64,000 nt of DNA from Pseudoxanthomonas spadix (lineage in GTDB: Bacteria > Pseudomonadota > Gammaproteobacteria > Xanthomonadales > Xanthomonadaceae): the NCBI RefSeq assembly GCF_003703395.1, contig NZ_RDQN01000002.1, positions 1 through 64,000 on the forward strand, in the 5' to 3' direction. The notes beneath the pieces are model-generated. The model ran no database searches. It saw nothing but the letters and a program-made list of their open reading frames with translations, and had not been told where the DNA came from. The stretch's first letter is position 1, and each line of letters starts with the position of its first letter. Positions 18,789 through 31,137 of the stretch are shown here, piece after piece. A program made the translations under genes and the position numbers.

Positions 18789-19029
18789 GGCGATTTCCTG
18801 GCGGCTGAAGACGGGCGGGAGGGTGCCACTTTCTTGCTGAACCGGCCGCCTGCGCCGTTGGTCAGCGCGCAAGCCGGGAACGCGAAAATCACGCTGTACT
18901 GCCGTTTTTTTTGTGACCGGTTGCAGATGAATCCTGCGTAACAGGGACAAACAGGGCGGCCCCGGCGCGCAAACGCTGCCGGAGCCGAGCCCGGTTGAAT
19001 CCCTCAAGACTCCAGGCAGGCGGTGCGCA

Positions 19030-20211
19030 GTGAAGATCGTAATGTTGACGGTGCACGAGGCCACATCGGCCCGCAAGGTGGACTTCCATTTCTGGGCCGA
19101 GGTGCTGGCCCAAGCGGGGAACCAGGTCGACTTCGTCACCATCGGCATGAGCCCGCTGACCCGGCTCAAGCCCCAGGCCCGCCAGTTCCAGGGGCCGTTC
19201 AATACCTGGACCGAAGTCGCGCCGCGGGTGCGCAAGTACCTGTGGCGGCCGCTGTTCCACCCGCTTTCGCTGGGCAAGGCCGCGATCGATGCACTGACCA
19301 AACCGTTGTTCGCGCTGTATCCGTCGCTGCTGTCGCACAACCTGCTCGACGGAATATCGGACGTGGACATGTTCATCGTCGAGAACGGCGCCGGCCTGTG
19401 CCTGGTGCCGACCCTGGCGCACAAGTTTCCCAGGGCGCGTTTCATCTACAGCGTGTGCGACCGCATCGCCACGCTCCACTATCACCCGATCATCCTGGAG
19501 GCCGAACGGGCGGCGATGCCGTTCTTCGACCTGGTCCGCGTCCCGGCCGAGGTGATGGTGGCCGACTATCCCGACGCTCGCAACGTGCAGTACATCGCGC
19601 ACGGGCTGGACAAGGCACTGTTCGATGGAGCCAGCGTATCGCCCTACCCGCCCAATACGTGCAACGTGGTCAGCGTCGGCGACATGCTGTTCGACGCCCA
19701 CGCCGTCACCTGCATGGCCCAGTCCTCGCCTGCAGCGACCTTCCACTTGTTCGGCCGCAAGGCCTGCCTGGAGACGGCGCTGCCCAACGTGGTAACCCAT
19801 GGCGAACGGCCGTTCGCGACGATCGTGCCGTACATCCAGCACGCCGACGCCGGCGTGGCCCCCTACCGCCCCGCGCCCAATGCCGATTACCTAAGCCAGT
19901 CGAGCATGAAGATGATGCAGTACACCTACAGCCGCCTGCCGATCGTGGCGCCGGCATTCGCCGCCAACGGCGATCACGTGTCGGTCTACACGCCCGGGGC
20001 GGCACACACCATCGCGGCCGCCGTGGACCGTGCACTGCAGTACGACCGCACCAGCATCGACAACAGCGATGTGCTCAGCTGGCAGGGCGTGACCCAGAAG
20101 ATGCTGGCCCTTGCGATGGCGTCGCCGGCGACCAGCGGGGTCGGGCTGCCCGCACCTGCGCTATCGACGCCGTCGCTTGCGCCGGAACTGGGCATGACCG
20201 CCGGCGCCTGA
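19030..20211 (+). CDS. GumK-like glycosyltransferase (GT70 family)
   Basis: A 393-aa GT-B protein resembling Xanthomonas GumK, the beta-1,2-glucuronosyltransferase of xanthan synthesis. Shared features recalled from GumK include an N-terminal RKVDFHFW block (RANIHF in GumK), [11 protein letters not shown] (AVGSMLFDPEF), and [18 protein letters not shown] (SSMKLLQYDFFGLPAVCP). It would act at the cytoplasmic membrane on a lipid-linked glycan. No other gum genes are in the window, so acceptor and product are open. It starts with GTG; ATG codons lie further downstream. A 14-bp hairpin follows. Confidence 0.75.
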   Translation: MKIVMLTVHEATSARKVDFHFWAEVLAQAGNQVDFVTIGMSPLTRLKPQARQFQGPFNTWTEVAPRVRKYLWRPLFHPLSLGKAAIDALTKPLFALYPSLLSHNLLDGISDVDMFIVENGAGLCLVPTLAHKFPRARFIYSVCDRIATLHYHPIILEAERAAMPFFDLVRVPAEVMVADYPDARNVQYIAHGLDKALFDGASVSPYPPNTCNVVSVGDMLFDAHAVTCMAQSSPAATFHLFGRKACLETALPNVVTHGERPFATIVPYIQHADAGVAPYRPAPNADYLSQSSMKMMQYTYSRLPIVAPAFAANGDHVSVYTPGAAHTIAAAVDRALQYDRTSIDNSDVLSWQGVTQKMLALAMASPATSGVGLPAPALSTPSLAPELGMTAGA

Positions 20212-20234
20212 TCCGGGCAACGTCGAAGGCAGTG

Positions 20235-20270
20235 GCAGATGGACCGGCCCCCTGATGCCGGTCCATCTGC
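20235..20270 (+). terminator. Perfect 14-bp hairpin after the GumK-like gene
   Basis: Arms GCAGATGGACCGGC (20235-20248) and its complement (20257-20270) with an 8-nt loop, 23 nt after the stop. It is followed by GTTTGCC, not a real T-tract. The geometry is identical to the hairpin after pfp. Bases 20271-20446 to hppA show nothing else I can name. Confidence 0.65.
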
Positions 20271-20446
20271 GTTTGCCTGCTCCCCCGCCCCGGGGCGTGG
20301 CCGCGCGCGGCACTGCGTCATGCACATGGCCGGCATCGGCCTACACTCAGGGCCGGCAGACGTCCCGCGGGCCTGGCGATGGATGCCGATCGCGCGGTGC
20401 GGATCTTCATCCGCACCGGCCACATTCATCAGCCTTGGGAGGGGTC

Positions 20447-22489
<2,043 letters not shown>

Positions 22490-22543
22490 CCGCAACCTGT
22501 CATGCCCCATTCCCGATTCGCGATGACCCCGCCAGTCCGGCAG

Positions 22544-22598
22544 ATGATCAAGATCATGAGCATTGATCGCCCTGCCGCTGGTGCTGCCGGCGGCCGGG
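22544..22598 (+). repeat. Degenerate partial copy of the hppA 3' end
   Basis: This stretch (ATGATCAAGATCATGAGCAT at its start, CTGCCGGCGGCCGGG at its end) aligns with 22427-22486, the last codons of hppA. It needs small gaps that break the reading frame. It looks like a decayed tandem duplication of the gene end. No open frame with family similarity continues from it. Confidence 0.45.
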
Positions 22599-22677
22599 TG
22601 CGCGCAGGACCGCGCGGGAACCGGTTTCCTGACCGGTTCCCGGCGGCCTCCACTGCTGCCCCGCAACAGCCCTGGGC

Positions 22678-22683
22678 TAGAAT
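22678..22683 (+). promoter_or_regulatory. Putative -10 element upstream of ppa
   Basis: TAGAAT followed by GCCGGCC, 36 nt upstream of the ppa ATG. It shares the hexamer-plus-GCCGG discriminator seen at other starts in this window, but here leaves a normal leader. Confidence 0.35.
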
Positions 22684-22719
22684 GCCGGCCACTTTCACGC
22701 ATCGACACTGGAGCAGTAC

Positions 22720-23259
22720 ATGGGCCTTGGCAGCGTCCCCACCGGCAAGAATCCGCCGGAAGAAATCAACGTGGTCATCGAAATCCCGAAGGATTCCGAG
22801 CCGGTGAAGTACGAAGTGGACAAGCAGTCCGGCGCGATCTTCGTCGACCGCATCCTGTCCACGCCCATGCGCTATCCCTGCAATTACGGCTACGTGCCGC
22901 ACACCCTGTGCGGCGATGGCGACCCGGCCGACGTGCTGGTGGTACTGCCGCTGCCGCTGGTGCCCGGTTCGGTCATCCGCTGCCGCCCGGTCGGGGTGCT
23001 GCGCATGAGCGACGAAGCCGGCAGCGACGAGAAGCTGCTGGCCGTGCCGGTGGACAAGGTCTTCAGCGGCTACGCCCACATCAATGACATCGCCCAGGTC
23101 AGCGGCCACTGGCTGGAGCGCATCGGCCATTTCTTCGAGCACTACAAGGACCTGGAGAAGGGAAAGTGGGTCAAGCTCGATGGCTGGGGCGGCGCCGAGG
23201 AGGCCAAGAAGCTCCTGCTGGAAGCCATCGAGCGCGACGCGCAGCAGAGTCAGCAGTAG
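22720..23259 (+). CDS. ppa: Soluble inorganic pyrophosphatase
   Basis: Hydrolyses PPi to phosphate in the cytoplasm. The 179-aa family I enzyme has EIPKDSEPVKYEVDK, the metal-site DGDPADVLV motif (about residues 65-73), and VKLDGWGG near the C-terminus. Length is normal for bacterial hexameric PPases. It lies 230 nt downstream of hppA; a -10-like TAGAAT (22678) and a canonical terminator (23283-23307) suggest it is its own transcription unit. Confidence 0.96.
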   Translation: MGLGSVPTGKNPPEEINVVIEIPKDSEPVKYEVDKQSGAIFVDRILSTPMRYPCNYGYVPHTLCGDGDPADVLVVLPLPLVPGSVIRCRPVGVLRMSDEAGSDEKLLAVPVDKVFSGYAHINDIAQVSGHWLERIGHFFEHYKDLEKGKWVKLDGWGGAEEAKKLLLEAIERDAQQSQQ

Positions 23260-23282
23260 GTTTGCGCAGGACGTGGAAGAAC

Positions 23283-23307
23283 AGGCGCCCATTGCGGCGC
23301 CTTTTTT
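23283..23307 (+). terminator. Canonical intrinsic terminator of ppa
   Basis: Stem AGGCGCC/GGCGCCT with a 6-nt loop runs straight into TTTTTT (23302-23307), 23 nt after the ppa stop. This is the only textbook hairpin-plus-T-run terminator I found in the window. Confidence 0.85.
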
Positions 23308-23465
23308 GCGCCTGCTCATTGCTGCAGCAGGGCTCGCCGCTCACGTGCGCGGCACGGCTTCAGGATCGCCGGCACCGGCACGCCCGCGATCCAGCATCGG
23401 GAACGGCCCGATGGCAACGCTGCGCCGGCACAGGACGATGCTTGCCAAAGAAACAAAATCCGTGC

Positions 23466-23471
23466 TTGACA
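23466..23471 (+). promoter_or_regulatory. Putative -35 element of the ilv-leu operon
   Basis: A perfect TTGACA, 34 nt upstream of the leader-peptide ATG. A good -10 at 17 nt is not obvious (the region 23486-23494 is GTGTTTTCC-like), so the promoter is tentative. Confidence 0.35.
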
Positions 23472-23504
23472 CGGCGTGCGCGGGCGTGTTTTCCTGCCGG
23501 CCTC

Positions 23505-23618
23505 ATGGATACCTCCCGTCCCTCGACCACCCGACTGCAGACCGCGCCGCACGCGGCCGCCGCGCTTGTGCTCGTACTTATCACCTCGCCAGCAGGTGCG
23601 GGACGTACGGCCGTGTAA
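23505..23618 (+). CDS. ilv operon leader peptide
   Basis: A 37-codon ORF ending in TAA, 115 nt before ilvC. Residues 21-26 are Leu-Val-Leu-Val-Leu-Ile, encoded by CTT GTG CTC GTA CTT ATC (23565-23582). Three of these codons (CTT, GTA, CTT) are ones little used by the neighbouring GC-rich genes, which would strengthen ribosome pausing when charged branched-chain tRNAs are scarce. The ORF is followed by a strong hairpin. This is the classic arrangement of transcription attenuation for branched-chain amino acid biosynthesis. Its peptide product is expected to have no function of its own. Confidence 0.75.
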   Translation: MDTSRPSTTRLQTAPHAAAALVLVLITSPAGAGRTAV

Positions 23619-23673
23619 GCAGCAACCACACGAGAATCCTACGAAACCCCGCACTGCGAAGTGCGGGGTTTCG
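23546..23673 (+). promoter_or_regulatory. Attenuator of the ilv-leu operon
   Basis: The terminator hairpin has perfect 14-bp arms CGAAACCCCGCACT (23642-23655) and its complement (23660-23673) around GCGA. GTGCGGG at 23596-23602 is fully complementary to CCCGCAC (23648-23654) in the 5' terminator arm and could form an antiterminator. The same GTGCGG can also pair with CCGCAC at 23547-23552, upstream of the Leu/Val/Ile codons, forming the pause-type hairpin. Ribosome stalling at 23565-23582 would mask the first segment and free the second, allowing read-through. A T-rich tail after the hairpin is short (GTGCTTTC). Confidence 0.65.
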
Positions 23674-23733
23674 TGCTTTCAGCCCCTGCGAAAAGTTTCA
23701 CCCCCAACCTTCAAATCCACAGGACTGCCACAG

Positions 23734-24744
23734 ATGACTGCTTCGACCCCCAATCTCCCCCAGCCCACCATCACCATCGTCGGTTACGGCAGCCAGGGTC
23801 GCGCGCACGCGCTGAACCTGCGCGAGTCGGGCTTTGATGTGACGGTCGGCCTGCGTCCGGGCGGCCCGACCGAAGCCAAGGCCAAGGCCGATGGCTTCCT
23901 GGTCAAGTCGCCGGCCGAGGCGGTCAAGGACGCCGACCTGGTCGCGGTGCTGACCCCGGACATGGTCCAGAAGACCCTGTACTACGACGTGCTGGCGCCG
24001 AACATGAAACAGGGCGCGGTGTTGCTGTTCGCCCACGGCCTGAACGTGCATTTCGGCCTGATCGAGCCGCGCGAAGACCTGGACGTGGTCCTGGTCGCGC
24101 CCAAGGGTCCTGGCGCGCTGGTGCGTCGCGAATACGAGATCGGCCGCGGCGTGCCGTGCATCTATGCGGTCTACCAGGACCGCAGCGGCAAGGCCGAGCA
24201 GTTCGCACTGAGCTACGCCGCCGGCCTGGGCGGGGCCCGCGCCAACCTCATCAAGACCACTTTCAAGGAAGAGACCGAGACCGACCTGTTCGGCGAGCAG
24301 GCGGTGCTGTGCGGCGGCGCCTCCTCGCTGGTCCAGGCCGGCTTCGAAACCCTGGTCGAGGCCGGTTACCAGCCGGAAATCGCCTATTACGAAGTGCTGC
24401 ACGAGCTGAAGCTGATCGTGGACCTGTTCTACGAAGGCGGCATCACCCGGATGCTGGAATTCATCTCCGAGACCGCCCAGTACGGCGACTACGTCAGCGG
24501 CCCGCGCGTGATCGACGCGGCCACCAAGGCACGCATGAAGGACATCCTGACCGACATCCAGGACGGCACCTTCACCAAGAACTGGGTCGCCGAATACGAA
24601 GCGGGCCTGCCGAACTACAAGAAGTTCAAGCAGGCCGACATGGAGCACCCGATCGAAGTGGTCGGCAAGCAGCTGCGATCCAAGATGGTGTGGCTGGCCG
24701 AAAACGCACCCAAGCCCACCTCCCAACAGGCCGCCGCCGCATGA
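23734..24744 (+). CDS. ilvC: Ketol-acid reductoisomerase
   Basis: Converts acetolactate or acetohydroxybutyrate to the dihydroxy acid with NADPH, second step of valine/isoleucine synthesis. The 336-aa class I enzyme has the Rossmann motif [17 protein letters not shown] near residue 17, [13 protein letters not shown], the metal-binding [12 protein letters not shown] and [14 protein letters not shown]. It is the first structural gene after the attenuator. Its stop overlaps the ilvG start by 4 nt (ATGA). Confidence 0.96.
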   Translation: MTASTPNLPQPTITIVGYGSQGRAHALNLRESGFDVTVGLRPGGPTEAKAKADGFLVKSPAEAVKDADLVAVLTPDMVQKTLYYDVLAPNMKQGAVLLFAHGLNVHFGLIEPREDLDVVLVAPKGPGALVRREYEIGRGVPCIYAVYQDRSGKAEQFALSYAAGLGGARANLIKTTFKEETETDLFGEQAVLCGGASSLVQAGFETLVEAGYQPEIAYYEVLHELKLIVDLFYEGGITRMLEFISETAQYGDYVSGPRVIDAATKARMKDILTDIQDGTFTKNWVAEYEAGLPNYKKFKQADMEHPIEVVGKQLRSKMVWLAENAPKPTSQQAAAA

Positions 24745-26465
24745 ACGCCACCACCGCCACTGCCCCACGCAATGGCGCCCGCTGGATCGCCCACGCCCTG
24801 GAAGCCGAAGGGGTCCAGACGATCTTCGGCTACCCGGGCGGCACCATCATGCCGTTCTACGACGCGCTGGTGGATTCAAAACTCAAACACATCCTGGTGC
24901 GCCACGAACAGGGTGCCGCGCTGGCCGCCAACGGCTATGCGCGTGCGTCGGGCAAGGTCGGGGTGTGCGTGGCCACCTCCGGCCCGGGCGCGTCGAACCT
25001 GGTCACCGGCATCGCCGATGCGATGCTCGATTCGGTGCCGATGGTGTGCCTGACCGGCCAGGTCGCCACGTCCCTGATCGGCACCGATGCCTTCCAGGAG
25101 CTGGACGTGTTCGGCATGACCATGCCGATCGTCAAGCACAGTTTCCTGGTGCGCAGGGTCGAAGACCTGCCGCACGTGCTGTCCGAGGCCTTCCGCATTG
25201 CCCGCGAAGGCCGTCCCGGCCCGGTCCTGATCGACCTGCCCAAGGACGTGCAGGTCAACGATGCCTCGCACCTGCCCGATCACGTGCCGGCCGCGGTGCA
25301 GCCGCCACCGGCTCCGGCCGCGGCAGCCATCGCCGAGGCCCTGGCCGCCATCGCCGGCGCCGAAAAGCCGGTGGTCTACGGCGGCGGCGGCATCGCCCTG
25401 GCCGGTGCGGTGGACGCGTTCCGCCAGTTCGTGGAGGCCAGCGGCATCCCGACCGTGCTGACCCTGCGCGGGCTGGGCGCGCTGCCTGCCAACCACGGCA
25501 ACTACCTGGGCATGCTGGGCATGCACGGCACCCGCGCGGCCAACATGGCGGTGCAGGACAGCGACCTGCTGATCGTGGTCGGCGCGCGTTTCGACGACCG
25601 CGCCACCGGCAAGCTGGCCGAATTCGCCCCGTTCGCCCGGGTCATCCACCTGGATGCCGACGCCTACGAGATCTCCAAGCTGCGCACGGCCGACATCGCC
25701 ATCCCCGGCGATGTGGCCACCGGCCTGCAGGCCCTGACCGGCGCGCGCAGCACCTGCTACGCCTGGAAGGCGCGCTGCGCCAGCAACCGCGAGCGGTTCG
25801 GCTTTCGCTACGACGCCCCGGGCACCGACATCTACGCCCCGGCCCTGCTCAAGCGCCTGAGCGAGGTGGCGCCGGCCGACACCATCATCGCCTGCGATGT
25901 CGGCCAGCATCAGATGTGGGTGGCCCAGCACTGCAAGTTCAACCATCCGCGCAACCACCTGACCAGCGGCGCGCTGGGCACGATGGGCTTCGGCCTGCCG
26001 GCGGCGATGGGCGCGCAGTTCGCCTGCCCGGACCGCACCGTGGTGCTGGTCTCCGGCGACGGCAGTTTCATGATGAACGTGCAGGAGCTGACGACCATCG
26101 CCCGCACCCGCATGCCGGTGAAGATCGTGCTGCTGGACAACTCGGCGCTGGGCATGGTCCGTCAGTGGCAGGAGCTGTTCTTCGCCGAGCGCTACAGCGA
26201 GATCGACCTGTCCGACAACCCGGACTTTGCCGCGCTGGCCAAGGTGTTCGGCATTCCCGCACGCCGCATCGAGCTGCGCGACCAGGTCGATGACGCCCTG
26301 GCCGAACTGCTGGCCACGCCCGGCCCGGCGCTGCTGCACGTGGCCATCGACATCAAGGCCAACGTCTGGCCGCTGGTCCCGCCCAACCACGCCAACAGCG
26401 CGATGCTGGAAGCCAATCCGGCCAAGGCCGTCACGGAGCCCACGTCCCATGCAATACCGGCTTGA
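24741..26465 (+). CDS. ilvG: Acetolactate synthase, large catalytic subunit
   Basis: Condenses pyruvate with pyruvate or 2-oxobutyrate using ThDP. The 574-aa protein has the three ThDP-family domains: N-terminal [14 protein letters not shown] with [17 protein letters not shown] (catalytic Glu), central FAD-binding [17 protein letters not shown], and C-terminal [20 protein letters not shown] (ThDP/Mg). The start at 24741 gives the normal N-terminus; the open frame continues upstream within ilvC in another frame. It overlaps the ACT-domain gene by 17 nt. Confidence 0.95.
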   Translation: MNATTATAPRNGARWIAHALEAEGVQTIFGYPGGTIMPFYDALVDSKLKHILVRHEQGAALAANGYARASGKVGVCVATSGPGASNLVTGIADAMLDSVPMVCLTGQVATSLIGTDAFQELDVFGMTMPIVKHSFLVRRVEDLPHVLSEAFRIAREGRPGPVLIDLPKDVQVNDASHLPDHVPAAVQPPPAPAAAAIAEALAAIAGAEKPVVYGGGGIALAGAVDAFRQFVEASGIPTVLTLRGLGALPANHGNYLGMLGMHGTRAANMAVQDSDLLIVVGARFDDRATGKLAEFAPFARVIHLDADAYEISKLRTADIAIPGDVATGLQALTGARSTCYAWKARCASNRERFGFRYDAPGTDIYAPALLKRLSEVAPADTIIACDVGQHQMWVAQHCKFNHPRNHLTSGALGTMGFGLPAAMGAQFACPDRTVVLVSGDGSFMMNVQELTTIARTRMPVKIVLLDNSALGMVRQWQELFFAERYSEIDLSDNPDFAALAKVFGIPARRIELRDQVDDALAELLATPGPALLHVAIDIKANVWPLVPPNHANSAMLEANPAKAVTEPTSHAIPA

Positions 26466-26712
26466 CCTGATCGTGAAACCGGCCGAAGGCGCCCTGGTGC
26501 GCGTGATCGGCATGGTCGAGCGTCGCGGCTTCGTCCCGCGCGGCGTGCAGGCCGTGCCGCACGCCGATGGACGCTGGCGCCTGCAGCTGCTGGTGGAAAG
26601 CCCGCGCTCGATCGAAACCCTGCGCCACCAGCTGGAAAAGGTCTACGACTGCGAATCGGTCAGCGTCGGCGTGGATGCGCCGGAGCAGGCGGTCACCGGG
26701 GCGGCGGCATGA
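26449..26712 (+). CDS. ilvM: ACT-domain regulatory subunit of acetolactate synthase (IlvM-like)
   Basis: An 87-aa single ACT domain ([20 protein letters not shown] at its start, then RRGFVPRGVQ), the pattern of small AHAS regulatory subunits that bind the large subunit and, in some isozymes, the feedback amino acid. It overlaps the ilvG end by 17 nt, as expected for a coupled subunit. The C-terminus is alanine-rich and not conserved in style. The following 512 nt hold no recognisable gene. Confidence 0.88.
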   Translation: MQYRLDLIVKPAEGALVRVIGMVERRGFVPRGVQAVPHADGRWRLQLLVESPRSIETLRHQLEKVYDCESVSVGVDAPEQAVTGAAA

Positions 26713-27224
26713 ACGCGGTCAAGCCGGGACCGGGGGGGACTCGGGACCCGGGACCCGTAAAAGCGCTCACGTCGCGTCGGAGGCGTCTTCTTCGACCCAC
26801 AGCGGCGCCATCCCGGCGCAGCCGGTCCCGCAACGCGCGCAGGGTGCTCGTCCGCCTCTGCCGTGGCGCTCCCGTTCCCGCTCGCCGGTCCGGCCGTCGT
26901 GTCTGACGCGCCGCGCCCCGCGCAGGAACCGGACGTAGCCGGTGCCCTCCCGGTGGCCGTGGCCGCCATGCCGGCCGCACCGGCATGCGCGCGCCGCGCC
27001 GCCGACACCCGGTTGCACCGAGATCGCACCGATGCGGCCGTGACCGCGCCGCGGCCCGCCATGCCGTGGCCAGCGCCGACACATCGGTCGCGATGCGGCA
27101 TCATCGCCCGCCACGGCCCCCGCCAGGCATGCACCCGGCGTCCTCCCGACATCACCGCCCCGCACCAGACACCACGCCGCCCCGCCGCCGCCAGGACGGC
27201 CGAAGCCGTAGAGGAATCCATCGC
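26713..27224 (+). other. 512-nt gap in the ilv-leu operon, no recognisable gene
   Basis: Related Xanthomonadaceae, as I recall them, carry a threonine deaminase gene (ilvA/tdcB) between ilvM and leuA. None is present, and the gap is too short for one. It begins with a GC tract having a GGACCCG tandem (26743-26757). Arg/Ala/Pro-rich frames are open on both strands but none shows a known motif or a convincing start. A leftward frame ending at 26767 has paired cysteines and an acidic end, which I could not assign. The last 30 nt contain the leuA ribosome site (AGAGGAA). Confidence 0.5.
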
Positions 27225-28772
<1,548 letters not shown>

Positions 28773-28785
28773 GCCCGCCACGCGC

Positions 28786-28893
28786 ATGACCGCCCGCGCC
28801 GGATCGACCACGTTCAGTGCCAGCCAGTCCCCGAGCGTGCGCCTGGTCGCGCGCCCGGCCATTTCCGATTCCAAGCAAGGCCATCCGCAATGA
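28786..28893 (+). CDS. Possible 35-aa small ORF between leuA and leuC
   Basis: Begins ATGACCGCCCG 13 nt after leuA and ends with TGA overlapping the leuC ATG (ATGA). The predicted peptide is Ser/Arg-rich with no recognised motif. Only its precise tiling between two operon genes supports it; it may be chance or serve to couple translation. Confidence 0.25.
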   Translation: MTARAGSTTFSASQSPSVRLVARPAISDSKQGHPQ

Positions 28894-30326
28894 GCCCAGC
28901 CCCAGCTCCCCGTACACTTTTTGACAAACTGTGGGACGCGCACGTCGTCGTGCCCGAAAGCGACAGCGCACCTGCGGTGCTGTACATCGACCTGCACCTG
29001 ATCCACGAAGTCACCTCGCCGCAGGCCTTCACCGAACTGCGCGCGCGCGGCATCGCGCCGCGCCGTCCGGACCGGACCAAGGCGACGATGGACCATTCCA
29101 CCCCGACCCTGCCGCGCGACGCCGATGGCCGCCTGCCCTACTCCAGCGCCGCCGCCGAGAAGCAGGTCCAGACACTGGAAGCCAACTGCGCCCAGTACGG
29201 CATCGAGCTGTTCGACATGGGCTCGGACAACCGCGGCATCGTCCACGTGATCGCGCCGGAACAGGGCTTCACCCAGCCGGGCATGACCATCGTCTGCGGC
29301 GACAGCCACACCTCCACCCATGGCGCGTTCGGCGCGCTGGCCTTCGGCATCGGCACCAGCGAAGTCGGCCATGTACTGGCCACCCAGTGCCTGCTGCAGC
29401 GCAAGCCCAGGACCATGTCGATCACCGTCGAGGGGCCGCTGGCCCCCGGCGTGGGCGCCAAGGACGTGGCGCTGCACATCATCGGCACGATCGGGGTCAA
29501 CGGCGGCACCGGCCACGTGCTGGAATTCCGCGGCTCCACCATCGAGGCGATGGACATGGAGCAGCGCATGACCCTGTGCAACATGTCCATCGAAGCCGGC
29601 GCGCGCGCCGGCATGGTGGCCCCGGACCAGGTGACCTTCGACTACATGGCGGCCACCCCGCGCGGGCCCAAGGGCGCCGACTTCGATGCCGCGGTCGCCT
29701 ACTGGAAGACCCTGCGCAGCGATGACGGCGCGCACTTCGATGCGCAGGTGGCGATCGATGCCAGCGACATCCGCCCGACCCTGACCTGGGGCACCCATCC
29801 GGGCACGGCGATCGCCATCGACGCGCCGATCCCGGCCGCCCACGATGCCGCCGCGCGCAAGGGCCTTGCCTACATGGGCTTCGATGCAGGCCACCCCGTG
29901 GCCGGCGCCAGGGTCGATGTGGTCTTTGTCGGCTCCTGCACCAACGGCCGCCTGCGCGACATGCGCGATGTCGCGCGCGTGCTGGCCGGACGCAAGGTCG
30001 CCGACGGCGTGCGCATGCTGGTGGTGCCAGGGTCGGAAATCGTCAAGCGCCAGGCCGAGGCCGAGGGCATCGATGCCATCGTGCGCGCCGCCGGTGCGCA
30101 GTGGCGCGAGCCCGGCTGCTCGATGTGCATCGCCATGAACGGCGATCTGGTCGCGCCGGGCGAGCTGGCCGTGTCCACCTCCAACCGCAATTTCGAAGGC
30201 CGCCAGGGCCCGGGCTCGCGCACCGTGCTGGCCTCGCCGCTGAGCGCGGCGTGGTCGGCGGTCCAGGGCCGGGTGGCCGATGTCCGTGAATTCTTTGCAG
30301 CAACCCCGCAGAAGGAAGTGGCCTGA
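28890..30326 (+). CDS. leuC: 3-isopropylmalate dehydratase, large subunit
   Basis: Aconitase-family [4Fe-4S] subunit that isomerises 2- to 3-isopropylmalate with LeuD. The 478-aa protein carries the three cluster cysteines in VGSCTNGR and in PGCSMC (last quarter), and the substrate-site [20 protein letters not shown]. The N-terminal [12 protein letters not shown] is typical. The stop overlaps the ATG of a 63-codon ORF that fills the gap to leuD. Confidence 0.96.
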   Translation: MSPAPAPRTLFDKLWDAHVVVPESDSAPAVLYIDLHLIHEVTSPQAFTELRARGIAPRRPDRTKATMDHSTPTLPRDADGRLPYSSAAAEKQVQTLEANCAQYGIELFDMGSDNRGIVHVIAPEQGFTQPGMTIVCGDSHTSTHGAFGALAFGIGTSEVGHVLATQCLLQRKPRTMSITVEGPLAPGVGAKDVALHIIGTIGVNGGTGHVLEFRGSTIEAMDMEQRMTLCNMSIEAGARAGMVAPDQVTFDYMAATPRGPKGADFDAAVAYWKTLRSDDGAHFDAQVAIDASDIRPTLTWGTHPGTAIAIDAPIPAAHDAAARKGLAYMGFDAGHPVAGARVDVVFVGSCTNGRLRDMRDVARVLAGRKVADGVRMLVVPGSEIVKRQAEAEGIDAIVRAAGAQWREPGCSMCIAMNGDLVAPGELAVSTSNRNFEGRQGPGSRTVLASPLSAAWSAVQGRVADVREFFAATPQKEVA

Positions 30327-30517
30327 TGCCCAGCCCCGAAACCAGCCAGGCCGCCAGCATGGCCTTCACCGCCACCGTGGCCAGCGCCCTGGCCCGCAGC
30401 ATCCGCGACACCCCGCTGCGTCCGCGCGCCGAGTGCGCGCCCCAGGCGCTGCCCACTGCGGAAGTCACCGACGTCCCGGCCGAGTTCGCGCTGGACGACG
30501 GCGAGGAGGCGGCGTGA
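30326..30517 (+). CDS. Small hypothetical protein between leuC and leuD
   Basis: A 63-aa ORF whose ATG overlaps the leuC TGA by one base and whose TGA overlaps the leuD ATG by one base. The peptide starts [14 protein letters not shown], has a helix-prone middle (FTATVASALARSIRD) and an acidic end (DDGEEAA). No domain is recognised. The tight stop-start overlaps at both ends suggest it is translated and couples leuC to leuD. GAGGAGG near its end is the ribosome site of leuD. Confidence 0.5.
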   Translation: MPSPETSQAASMAFTATVASALARSIRDTPLRPRAECAPQALPTAEVTDVPAEFALDDGEEAA

Positions 30518-31137
30518 TGACCACCCTGTCGCCACCCCTGTCGCAGAACCCGGCCATCCAGGCCCGGACCGTTCAGATCAGCTCGCGGTCGGTGGTCCTG
30601 CGCTCGACCAACATCGATACCGACCAGATCATCCCGGCGCGCTTTCTGTCCACCACCGAGCGCGCCGGCCTGGGCCGGTTTGCGTTCAACGACTGGCGCT
30701 GGATCTCCGAGGGCGTGCCGAACCCGGAATTTGCCTTCAACCGGCCGGAAAACGCCGGCCGCCAGATCCTGCTGGCCGGGCGCAATTTCGGCTGCGGTTC
30801 CTCGCGCGAACACGCGCCTTGGGCGCTGACCGACCTGGGCCTCAAGGCGGTGGTCTCCAGCGAGATCGCCGACATCTTCCGCGGCAACAGCCTCAAGAAC
30901 GGCCTGCTGCCAGTGGTCCTGGACGAGGCCGACGTGCAGACACTGATGCAGCGACCGGACGATGAACTGACCATCGACGTGGCCGCACGCGAGCTGCGCA
31001 CGCCCGATGGCCGCATCTACACCTTCCCGCTGGACGGGTTTTCGCAGACCTGCCTGCTGGAAGGCGTCGACCAGCTCGGCTACCTGCTGGCCCGCGCCCC
31101 CGACATCGCACGCTACGAGGCAACCCATGCACGCTGA
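30517..31137 (+). CDS. leuD: 3-isopropylmalate dehydratase, small subunit
   Basis: Swivelling-domain partner of LeuC. The 206-aa protein has [15 protein letters not shown] near residue 30, the [17 protein letters not shown] signature in the middle, and [15 protein letters not shown]. The start at 30517 has a strong GAGGAGG site. It overlaps leuB by 11 nt. Confidence 0.95.
   Translation: MTTLSPPLSQNPAIQARTVQISSRSVVLRSTNIDTDQIIPARFLSTTERAGLGRFAFNDWRWISEGVPNPEFAFNRPENAGRQILLAGRNFGCGSSREHAPWALTDLGLKAVVSSEIADIFRGNSLKNGLLPVVLDEADVQTLMQRPDDELTIDVAARELRTPDGRIYTFPLDGFSQTCLLEGVDQLGYLLARAPDIARYEATHAR

Noticed and set aside
22563-22690. Possible small lipoprotein starting at TTG with LPAAGCAQ
   Set aside because: The hydrophobic start is explained by the decayed copy of the hppA end; no good start codon and the rest is Arg/Pro-rich.
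26767-27165. Leftward frame in the ilvM-leuA gap with CARCGTGCAG and an acidic end
   Set aside because: Arg/Gly-rich, no ribosome site, no family resemblance, antisense to the operon. Kept only as a note in the gap entry.
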